From Thermoleophilia bacterium (GTDB taxonomy: Bacteria; Actinomycetota; Thermoleophilia; Gaiellales; JAICJC01): 12,572 nt of DNA. This document shows positions 1 to 5,756 of this stretch, one piece after another (position 1 is the first letter of the stretch; every line of letters begins with the position of its first letter). The stretch covers positions 1 to 12,572 of the forward strand of contig JAICJM010000115.1 in the NCBI GenBank assembly GCA_025928435.1. The letters run 5' to 3'. The position numbers and the translations under genes were made by a program. The notes under the pieces are model-generated. The model was not told the origin of the DNA. It was given only the letters and a program-made list of their open reading frames with translations, and ran no database searches.

Positions 1-1
1 C

Positions 2-355
2 GTCGCCGATGACGAGCCGCATCTGCTCCGCCTGGTGAAGTTCCGCCTCGAGCGGGAGGGCTACCAGGTCGTGACGGCTCCGGACGGGCAGGCCGCCCTC
101 GAGCTGGCCCGCTCCGAGCAGCCGGATCTGTGTGTGCTGGACGTCATGATGCCGAAGCGCAGCGGGTTCGACGTGCTGCGCGAGCTGCGCTCCGACCAGA
201 TGTGTTCGCACATGAAGGTGATCATGCTGACCGCGCGCGCCCAGGACCGGGACGTCGATGCTGGCTTCTCGCTCGGTGCGGACGACTACATCACCAAGCC
301 GTTCAGCCCGCAGGAGCTGCGGGTTCGCATCGGCGCGCACCTCGCCAAGCGCTAG
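2..355 (+). CDS. Single-domain response regulator (receiver domain), 5' end missing
   Basis: This is the last 117 residues of a CheY/PhoB-type receiver protein whose start lies before the window. The acidic pair (Asp4-Asp5 of the visible part, in VADDEP), the phospho-acceptor Asp47 in LCVLDVMMP, Thr77 in MLTAR and Lys99 in ITKPF are all in place, so phosphorylation by a histidine kinase should be possible. The protein ends directly after the last helix of the receiver fold (HLAKR), so no DNA-binding or enzymatic output domain follows. An N-terminal extra domain cannot be excluded, but the visible start VADDEP is where such proteins normally begin. It may act as a stand-alone phosphorelay shuttle or by protein-protein contact. 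The partner kinase is not in the window. The next gene starts 67 bases later with its own promoter-like element. Confidence 0.9.
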   Translation, partial: VADDEPHLLRLVKFRLEREGYQVVTAPDGQAALELARSEQPDLCVLDVMMPKRSGFDVLRELRSDQMCSHMKVIMLTARAQDRDVDAGFSLGADDYITKPFSPQELRVRIGAHLAKR

Positions 356-387
356 CGCCTCCCTCCGCGCCCACACCGGGATCGGGG

Positions 388-393
388 TATCGT
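388..393 (+). promoter_or_regulatory. Probable -10 element (TATCGT) upstream of the ABC transporter operon
   Basis: TATCGT fits the actinobacterial TANNNT -10 pattern and is preceded by GG, giving GGTATCGT, like several other starts in the window. It lies 29 bases before the GTG at 423, so unlike the others it would leave a leader of roughly 20 bases. No TTGACA-like -35 box is visible. Confidence 0.4.
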
Positions 394-422
394 AGGACGC
401 CGTCCCTCGACCCCCCTCCGGT

Positions 423-1325
423 GTGGTGCGCATGCGCAAGCTCGTCTGGATCCTGCCCGTTCTCCTCCTCGCCGCCGCGGGCTCCGCGTGCGGCACCGCG
501 AAGAGCGGCGCGACGGCCGGCTCGTCGGCTCCGGGCTCGAACCCGTGCGCGGTGAAGAACCTGGCGCTGATGAGCCCCGGGACACTCACGATCGGGACGG
601 ACAACCCGGCCTACTCGCCGTACTTCACCGGCGGCGCCGGGCATAGCTGGACCGGCCAGTTCAACAACGACCCGTACACGGGCAAGGGCTTCGAGGACGC
701 CGTCGCCTACGCGGTCGCGAAGCAGATGGGCTTCTCGAACGCGCAGGTGAAGTGGGAGGTCACCCACTTCAACCAGTCCTACGCGCCCGGCCCGAAGAAC
801 TTCGACTTCTACCTGGCGCAGGTCTCGTACACGAAGAAGCGCGCGCAGACCGTGGACTTCTCGAGCTCCTACTACGACGTGAATCAGGCCGTCATCGCGC
901 TCAAGAGCAACAAGTACGCGCACGCGAGCAGCGTCTCGGCGCTGCACGGCGCCAAGCTCGGCACCCAGCTCGGCACCACGAGCTACGACTTCATCCAGAA
1001 CACGATCAAGCCGGGCCCGGCGGCGGGCGCGTACCACACGATGAACGACGCGATCAACGCGCTGAAGGCCCACCAGATCGACGGCATCGTGGCCGACCTG
1101 CCGACGGCCTTCTACATGACGGCCGTGCAGATCCCGAACAGCACGATCGTCGGCCAGTTCCCGGCCTCGTCCGGTGGCGACCACTTCGGGCTCGTGCTCG
1201 CGAAGGGCAGCCCGCTGACCTCGTGCGTCGACAAGGCGATCGCGGCGCTCAAGAGCAACGGCACGCTCGACCGGATCCAGACGACCTGGCTCTCCAACAA
1301 GGCGAACGCGCCCGTCCTCCACTAG
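423..1325 (+). CDS. ABC transporter substrate-binding lipoprotein, polar amino acid type (family 3)
   Basis: This 300-residue protein is the extracellular substrate receptor of the amino acid importer encoded by the next two genes. A positively charged start, a hydrophobic stretch (residues 7-19) and a lipobox ending in Cys23 (GSAC) mark a lipoprotein anchored to the outer face of the membrane. The Ser/Gly/Ala-rich segment at 24-40 is a typical flexible tether. The family 3 fold follows: LTIGTDNPAY opens lobe 1, and KKRAQTVDFSSSYY (around 138-151) carries Arg140, the position that in this family usually binds the ligand alpha-carboxylate. Near the C terminus is the usual IQTTWL helix. Cys42 and a cysteine near residue 267 could form a disulfide. 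Start: GTG at 423 gives the longest lipoprotein signal; ATG at 432 would also work and no clear ribosome site decides. The exact amino acid cannot be read from the sequence. Confidence 0.9.
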   Translation: MVRMRKLVWILPVLLLAAAGSACGTAKSGATAGSSAPGSNPCAVKNLALMSPGTLTIGTDNPAYSPYFTGGAGHSWTGQFNNDPYTGKGFEDAVAYAVAKQMGFSNAQVKWEVTHFNQSYAPGPKNFDFYLAQVSYTKKRAQTVDFSSSYYDVNQAVIALKSNKYAHASSVSALHGAKLGTQLGTTSYDFIQNTIKPGPAAGAYHTMNDAINALKAHQIDGIVADLPTAFYMTAVQIPNSTIVGQFPASSGGDHFGLVLAKGSPLTSCVDKAIAALKSNGTLDRIQTTWLSNKANAPVLH

Positions 1326-1384
1326 TGCCGATCCGGCCGGTCCCGGGGCGGCGCAGCCGCATCCTCCAGGGCGGCTACGAGCCG

Positions 1385-2173
1385 ATGACGAACGTGTCGA
1401 TCGCGCTCGCCAGCACGTTCGCGTTCCTGCTGGTCGTCGTGCTCCTGATCGTGAACGCGCCCGGCTGGGAGACGGTGAAGCACGCGTTCTTCAACGTCGG
1501 CGAATGGCGCGACACCTTCCCTCTCGTCGCCCGCGCGTTCGAGCTGAACGTGAAGATGTTCCTGATCGCCGAGGTGCTGATCCTGGTCTTCGCGCTCGTG
1601 ATCGCCGTGATGCGCGGCCTGCCGGGCCCGGTCTTCTTCCCGCTGCGCGCGCTCGCGATCGGCTACACCGACTTCTTCCGCGGCATCCCGACGATCCTCG
1701 TCGTCTACGTGCTCGGGTTCGGCGCGCCCGGCCTCAACCTCACCGGCGTCCCGACGAACCCGGTCTTCTGGGGCGTCGTCGCCCTGGTGCTCGTCTACAG
1801 CGCCTACGTGTCCGAGGTGTACCGCGCCGGGATCGAGTCGATCCACCCGAGCCAGGAGGCGGCGGCCCGCTCGCTCGGGCTCACCCGCGCCCAGGCGCTG
1901 CGCTTCGTGATCCTGCCGCAGGCCGTCCGGCGCGTGATCCCGCCGCTTCTGAACGACTTCATCGGCCTGCAGAAGGACACGGCGCTCGTGTCGGTGCTGG
2001 GCTCGGTCGACGCGCTCCAGCAGGCGAACATCAACTCGGCGGCCGACTTCAACTACACGCCGTATCTGGTCGCCGCCTTCTTCTTCGTGATCGTCACGAT
2101 CCCGCTCGCCCGCTTCACCGACTGGCTCATCCTGCGCGAGCGGCGCCGGCGGCAGGCCGGGGGCGTCGCGTGA
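1385..2173 (+). CDS. Amino acid ABC transporter permease (HisMQ type)
   Basis: This 262-residue membrane protein forms the translocation channel, probably as a homodimer because only one permease gene is present. Hydrophobic helices lie at about residues 5-23, 57-76, 85-112, 127-145 and 226-243. The cytoplasmic EAA loop that docks on the ATPase is clear at about 158-180: QEAARSLGL-like text followed by ALRFVILPQA, then NDFIGLQKDTALVSVLG. The ATG at 1385 is chosen because it directly precedes the first membrane helix and has a modest GGGCGG about ten bases upstream. A GTG at 1325, overlapping the stop of the binding-protein gene by one base, would add 20 residues of non-membrane sequence (PIRPVPGRRS...) and would give tighter coupling, so it remains an alternative. 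The gene overlaps the following ATPase gene by four bases. Confidence 0.93.
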   Translation: MTNVSIALASTFAFLLVVVLLIVNAPGWETVKHAFFNVGEWRDTFPLVARAFELNVKMFLIAEVLILVFALVIAVMRGLPGPVFFPLRALAIGYTDFFRGIPTILVVYVLGFGAPGLNLTGVPTNPVFWGVVALVLVYSAYVSEVYRAGIESIHPSQEAAARSLGLTRAQALRFVILPQAVRRVIPPLLNDFIGLQKDTALVSVLGSVDALQQANINSAADFNYTPYLVAAFFFVIVTIPLARFTDWLILRERRRRQAGGVA

Positions 2174-2922
2174 GCGCCCAGGGCGGGCTCGTCGTCGAGG
2201 GCCTGCACAAGTCGTTCGGCCGGAGCGAGGTGCTGCGCGGCATCGATCTCTCCGTGGCCGAGCACGAGGTCGTCTGCCTGATCGGCGCCTCGGGCTCGGG
2301 CAAGTCGACGCTGCTTCGGTGCGTGAACCTGCTCGAGCCGATCGACTCCGGCCGGATCGTCGTGAACGGCGAGGAGATCACGGCCCCGAGGGTCGACGTG
2401 AACCGCGTGCGGCGGGGGATCGGCATCGTGTTCCAGGCGTTCAACCTGTTCCCGCACATGAGCGTCCTTCAGAACGTCACCCTCGGCCCGAGGCGGGCGC
2501 TGGGCACCCCGAGGGCGGACGCGGAGGCCGAGGCGCGCGACCTCCTGACCCGCTTCGGGCTGGCCGACAAGGTCGACGACTACCCCGACCGGCTGTCGGG
2601 CGGCCAGCAGCAGCGGGTTGCGATCGTGCGCGCGCTGGCGACGCGGCCGCGGCTCATGCTGCTCGACGAGGTCACGAGCGCGCTCGACCCCGAGCTCGTC
2701 GCGGAGGTGCTCGAGGTCGTGCGCGGGCTCGCGCTCGAGGGCATGACGATGGTGATCGCGACCCACGAGATGGGCTTCGCGCGCGACATCGCAAACCGCG
2801 TCTGCTTCCTCGACGGCGGCGTGATCCTGGAGCAGGGCCCGCCCGAGCAGATCTTCACGGCGCCGCGCGAGGAGCGCACGCAGCAGTTCCTGGCCCGGAT
2901 CATCGCCGCCGGCCGCATGTGA
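2170..2922 (+). CDS. Amino acid ABC transporter ATP-binding protein (GlnQ/HisP type)
   Basis: The 250-residue cytoplasmic ATPase powers the importer. Every nucleotide-binding element is visible: Walker A GASGSGKST (39-47), Q-loop Gln89 in VFQAFNLFPHM, signature LSGGQQQR (142-149), Walker B LMLLDE (162-167), D-loop SALDPE and H-loop His199 in IATHEMGFA. The Q-loop followed by FNLFPHMSVL is characteristic of the polar amino acid subfamily. The residue after the Walker B glutamate is Val (DEVTSALD) rather than the usual Pro, a variant I recall in some actinobacterial amino acid ATPases. The GTG start at 2170 overlaps the permease stop (GTGA), a standard translational-coupling arrangement. The C-terminal tail is short, so there is no regulatory ACT or NIL domain sensing the substrate. 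Confidence 0.95.
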   Translation: MSAQGGLVVEGLHKSFGRSEVLRGIDLSVAEHEVVCLIGASGSGKSTLLRCVNLLEPIDSGRIVVNGEEITAPRVDVNRVRRGIGIVFQAFNLFPHMSVLQNVTLGPRRALGTPRADAEAEARDLLTRFGLADKVDDYPDRLSGGQQQRVAIVRALATRPRLMLLDEVTSALDPELVAEVLEVVRGLALEGMTMVIATHEMGFARDIANRVCFLDGGVILEQGPPEQIFTAPREERTQQFLARIIAAGRM

Positions 2923-2923
2923 G

Positions 2924-3412
2924 GTGCAGATCCGCGAGGCGACAGGCGACGACTGGCCGGCCATGTGGGCGTTCATGCGCGAGATCATCCGCGCCGGCGA
3001 GACGTTCTCGTGGAATACGGACACGGATGAGACTCGCGCCCGGCGCCAGTGGATGAACGCGCCGCCGGGGCGCACCTTCGTCGCCGTCGGCGATGACGGC
3101 ACCGTGCTCGGCACGGCCGAGATGGGCCCGAACCACGGCGGGCCGGCAGCGCACGTCGCCACCGCCGGGTTCATGGTCGACCCGCGCCATTCGGGGCAGG
3201 GCGTCGGACGCCGCCTGGGCGAGCACGTGATCGCCCAGGCCCGTGCCGACGGATACCGGGCGATGCAGTTCAACGCCGTCGTGGAGTGCAACACCCCTGC
3301 GGTCGCCCTGTGGCACAAGCTCGGCTTCTCGGTGCTCGCGACCATCCCGGACGGCTTCCACCACCCGGCGGAGGGCGACGTCGGGCTGCTGATCATGTAC
3401 CGCCGCCTCTGA
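2924..3412 (+). CDS. GNAT-family N-acetyltransferase
   Basis: This is a 162-residue single-domain acetyltransferase that would transfer an acetyl group from acetyl-CoA to an amine. The acetyl-CoA loop is RHSGQGVGR (88-96), matching the R/QxxGxG/A rule, after the beta-4 strand AGFMVDP. The late motif NTPAVALWHKLGF (123-135) is also typical. The text RAGETFSW near residue 27 resembles GNATs related to the phosphinothricin and yeast Mpr1-type enzymes, which act on amino acids or amino-acid-like toxins; this is a resemblance from memory, not a substrate assignment. The GTG start lies one base after the transporter ATPase stop, so the gene is almost certainly read from the same mRNA. That context makes an amino acid or related amine imported by the transporter a reasonable substrate guess. 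No separate ribosome site is visible. Confidence 0.88.
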   Translation: MQIREATGDDWPAMWAFMREIIRAGETFSWNTDTDETRARRQWMNAPPGRTFVAVGDDGTVLGTAEMGPNHGGPAAHVATAGFMVDPRHSGQGVGRRLGEHVIAQARADGYRAMQFNAVVECNTPAVALWHKLGFSVLATIPDGFHHPAEGDVGLLIMYRRL

Positions 3413-3422
3413 CTCGGGGCGC

Positions 3423-3472
3423 GATGGGGACAGTCCCCATCCGGGGACTGTCCCCATCTGGGGACTGTCCCC
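3423..3472. repeat. Three 13-base near-palindromes at 17-base period; 16-bp perfect hairpin between convergent genes
   Basis: GGGGACWGTCCCC occurs at 3426-3438 (A in the centre), 3443-3455 and 3460-3472 (T in the centre), separated by ATCC and ATCT. Each unit is itself palindromic except for the central base. Unit 1 is the exact reverse complement of unit 2, so GATGGGGACAGTCCCC (3423-3438), loop ATCC and its complement (3443-3458) form a perfect 16-bp stem. The block fills the gap between the acetyltransferase stop (3412) and the ABC-F stop (3475). It could stop transcription from both sides, although no U-run follows. GGGGACTGTCCCC-like units also occur as dispersed repeats in many bacterial genomes, as I recall it. 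Confidence 0.85.
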
Positions 3473-3474
3473 GG

Positions 3475-5109
3475 TCAGGCGGCGCGGCGCCGCTCGTACC
3501 AGGTGCTGTAGCCGCCCTCGGACGCCGTTGCGCCCCCGTCGCGCACCTCGACGATGCGGTCGGAGATCCGGTCGAGGAAGTAGCGGTCGTGCGAGACGAA
3601 CACCACCGTGCCGTCATAGGCCTCGATGGCCGCCTCGAGCATCTCGACCGAGTCGATGTCGAGGTGGTTCGTCGGCTCGTCGAGCACGAGGCAGTTCACC
3701 CCCGCGCGCATGAGCAGGAGCAGCTCGAGCCGGGTGCGCTCGCCGCCGGAGAGGTCGTTGATCCGCTGGCGGCACTGCTCGTAGGTGAAGAGGAAGCGCA
3801 GGAGGGCCGACACCGCCTCCTCCTCGGTGCACGGCTTCTGCGCCCGCAGCGCGTCGACCGGCGTCTGGCCCGCCGGCGCCGGCGCATGCTCCTGGGGCAG
3901 GAAGCCGACCTCGATCGACGGTCCGACCCACATCTCGCCGTCGGTCGGCTCGAGCTCGCCGCTGAGCAACCTCACCAGCACGCTCTTGCCGGAGCCGTTG
4001 TCGCCGATCACCCCGATGCGCTCGCCCCGGAAGACCGTCAGCCCGACGCCGATCAGCACCGGCTCGTCGCCGAAGGCGACCGTGACGTCGCGCCATTCGG
4101 CCACGCGCTTGCCGCCGCGGACGCCGCTGCGCAGGCGCAGGGCGATCTTGCGCCGCTCGAGCACCGGCCGGTCGACCTTGTCCATGCGGTCGATGCGGCG
4201 CTGGGTGTTGCGGGCGCGGGTCGTGTGCCGCGGGTCGTCGACGATGTTCGCCCACTGCTTGTAGCGGCGGATCGCATCCTCGAGTCGGGCGATCTCCTTC
4301 TGCTGGGCCTGCCAGGCCGCCTGCTGCTGGTGCAGCTCGAGCTCGCGGGCAGCGTGGTAGGTCGAGTAGTTGCCGGGCCACATCCGCACCCGGCCGCGCT
4401 CGACCTCGGCGATGGCGCGCACCGCCTCGTCGAGCAGGTAGCGGTCGTGGGACACCATGACGACCGCGCCCGGGAAGGCGCGCACGAGCTCCTCGACCCG
4501 GCTGCGCCGGTACGCGTCGAGGTGGGTCTCGGGCTCGTCGAGCAGCAGCAGGTCGGGCTCCTGCACCAGGCACGCCGCCAGCGCGACCAGCTTGCGCTTG
4601 CCGCCGGAGAGCTCCTCCTGCGGCCGGGCCGACTCCGCCCGCGTGACGCCGAGGTCGTCCAGGATCGAGCGGACGGTGCCCGAGAACGCGTGGCCGTCGA
4701 GGCGGTCGAACTCGTCCAGCAGCCGCTGCTGGCGGTCGAGCGTGCGCTGCATGCGCCCGAGGTCGGCGGCGACGTCCGGGTCTCCCAGCGTCGCCGCGCA
4801 GGACTCGAGCTCGCGCTCCGCCCGCGCGATGTCGGGCCGGGCGGCATGGCAGATCTCGATCGGCGTTCGCGTGTCCGCGCCGACGAGCTGCGGCAGGTAG
4901 GCGGCGGTCATCCCGCGCCGGCGCACGGGCGGGTCGGAGTCGGGCTCGTCGAGCCCCGACAGGATGCGAAGGAGCGTCGACTTCCCGGAGCCGTTCTGGC
5001 CGACGACGCCGACCCGCGCGGCCTCGTCGACCTCGAGGTCGAGGCCCTTCAGGACCGTGCGGGCGCCGAACGACTTCACGGCGCCCCGGAGCGAGATCAG
5101 CGTCGCCAT
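3475..5109 (-). CDS. ABC-F family ATPase (ribosome-associated, two nucleotide-binding domains)
   Basis: This 544-residue soluble protein has two ABC domains and no membrane segment, which defines ABC-F proteins; these bind the ribosomal E site and act in translation quality control or antibiotic protection. Domain 1: Walker A GQNGSGKST (37-45), signature ELSGGKRK (167-174), Walker B LLLLDE (187-192). The charged linker that contacts tRNA and rRNA spans about 250-330 (RRYKQWANIV, then RNTQRRIDRM). Domain 2: Walker A GDNGSGKSV (369-377), signature DLSGGERTR, Walker B LVLDEPTNHLD (475-484), H-loop VSHDRYFLD. Oddities: domain 1 reads EPETHLD instead of EPTNHLD, and the second Walker A ends in Val instead of Thr. 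Whether it is a resistance factor or a housekeeping factor cannot be told. ATG at 5109 is chosen because MATLISLRG leads directly into the first domain; the -10-like TACAGT nine bases upstream fits it. Confidence 0.93.
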   Translation of the reverse strand: MATLISLRGAVKSFGARTVLKGLDLEVDEAARVGVVGQNGSGKSTLLRILSGLDEPDSDPPVRRRGMTAAYLPQLVGADTRTPIEICHAARPDIARAERELESCAATLGDPDVAADLGRMQRTLDRQQRLLDEFDRLDGHAFSGTVRSILDDLGVTRAESARPQEELSGGKRKLVALAACLVQEPDLLLLDEPETHLDAYRRSRVEELVRAFPGAVVMVSHDRYLLDEAVRAIAEVERGRVRMWPGNYSTYHAARELELHQQQAAWQAQQKEIARLEDAIRRYKQWANIVDDPRHTTRARNTQRRIDRMDKVDRPVLERRKIALRLRSGVRGGKRVAEWRDVTVAFGDEPVLIGVGLTVFRGERIGVIGDNGSGKSVLVRLLSGELEPTDGEMWVGPSIEVGFLPQEHAPAPAGQTPVDALRAQKPCTEEEAVSALLRFLFTYEQCRQRINDLSGGERTRLELLLLMRAGVNCLVLDEPTNHLDIDSVEMLEAAIEAYDGTVVFVSHDRYFLDRISDRIVEVRDGGATASEGGYSTWYERRRAA

Positions 5110-5132
5110 CGCGCCGGTACTGTACCGGCGCG
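5110..5132. promoter_or_regulatory. 23-base palindrome between divergent ABC-F and TMEM175-like genes (possible operator)
   Basis: Perfect 11-base arms flank one central base: CGCGCCGGTAC (5110-5120), T (5121), GTACCGGCGCG (5122-5132). The left arm ends directly at the ABC-F start codon, and the centre contains the minus-strand -10 candidate TACAGT. A dimeric repressor bound here would cover the ABC-F promoter and abut the TMEM175-like promoter. If transcripts start at the initiation codon, the palindrome is not transcribed, which favours a DNA-level site over an RNA hairpin. Confidence 0.6.
5119..5124 (-). promoter_or_regulatory. -10 candidate (TACAGT) for the ABC-F gene
   Basis: Read on the minus strand the sequence is GGTACAGT, nine bases before the ATG at 5109. 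Initiation about seven bases downstream would put the first transcribed base at or within about three bases of the ATG. No Shine-Dalgarno sequence is present, consistent with a leaderless or near-leaderless mRNA. The same GGTACAGT octamer precedes the DUF2277 gene. Confidence 0.5.
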
Positions 5133-5133
5133 G

Positions 5134-5139
5134 TAGGGT
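5134..5139 (+). promoter_or_regulatory. -10 candidate (TAGGGT) for the TMEM175-like gene
   Basis: GGTAGGGT ends eight bases before the GTG at 5148, so transcription would begin at or next to the start codon. No purine-rich ribosome site lies in the intervening GCCGCCCC. Confidence 0.5.
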
Positions 5140-5147
5140 GCCGCCCC

Positions 5148-5747
5148 GTGGAAAAGACGCGCATGGAGGCGTTCTCCGACGGGGTCTTCGCGATCGCGAT
5201 CACCCTGCTCGTCCTCGACCTGCACGTGCCCGAGGTGGAGGACGGGTCGCTCACGCACGCCCTCGGCCAGCAGTGGCCGGCGGACGCGAGCTACGCCGTC
5301 AGCTTCCTCACGATCGGGATCATCTGGGTCAACCATCACGGCCTCATGCGCCATCTCGAGCGCTGCGACCGGCCGCTGCTGTGCCTGAACGTGTTCCTGC
5401 TCATGATGGTGGCCGTCCTGCCCTACCCGACGGCGCTCATCTCCCACTACGCCCGCACCCCGAACGCGACGGCCGCCGCCGTCGCCTACGGCGGCGTGAT
5501 GGTCACGATGGCGCTCTTCTTCAACGCCATCTGGCACTACGCCATCCGCGCGGGCCTGCTCACCCCCGGCGCCGACCCGCGCGAGGTCTCGGGCATCACG
5601 CGCAGCTACCTGCCGGGGCCGCTGCTCTACCTGACGGGCGCGCTGCTCGCGTTCGCGAACGCGGATGCGAGCCTGATCGCGTACGCCGCGATCGCGATCT
5701 TCTACGTCGCGTCGGCGTCGCTCTGGGGCCGGCGCGACCCGGTCTGA
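5148..5747 (+). CDS. TMEM175-like (DUF1211) potassium channel protein
   Basis: This 199-residue membrane protein belongs to the bacterial TMEM175 family, whose members form tetrameric potassium-selective channels without the classical TVGYG filter. The family signature RxxxFSD is exact: Arg5, Phe9, Ser10, Asp11 in RMEAFSDGVFAIAITLLVLD, which also forms the pore-lining first helix. Further hydrophobic helices lie at about 45-62 (with the conserved WVNHH), 75-95, 105-128, 145-165 and 168-185, giving the six helices expected for a bacterial monomer. Length matches the family (about 190-220). The GTG start at 5148 puts RxxxFSD within the first eleven residues, as usual. It diverges from the ABC-F gene and ends nine bases from the convergent HD-GYP stop. 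Channel function is inferred from the family. Confidence 0.92.
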   Translation: MEKTRMEAFSDGVFAIAITLLVLDLHVPEVEDGSLTHALGQQWPADASYAVSFLTIGIIWVNHHGLMRHLERCDRPLLCLNVFLLMMVAVLPYPTALISHYARTPNATAAAVAYGGVMVTMALFFNAIWHYAIRAGLLTPGADPREVSGITRSYLPGPLLYLTGALLAFANADASLIAYAAIAIFYVASASLWGRRDPV

Positions 5748-5756
5748 CGCGGTCGC

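Noticed and set aside
303..1322. Minus-strand open frame opposite the binding-protein gene.
   Set aside because: Antisense shadow of a convincing lipoprotein; the product is low-complexity Arg/Val/Ala text.
3423..3472. Possible CRISPR array.
   Set aside because: Three units of 13 bases with four-base spacers are far too short, and the units are palindromic with one inverted; there are no cas genes.
3286..5136. Very long plus-strand open frame across the ABC-F gene.
   Set aside because: It is antisense to a gene with every ABC-F motif; long antisense frames are expected at this GC content, and its translation is repetitive Ala/Arg/Asp/Glu text without domain features.
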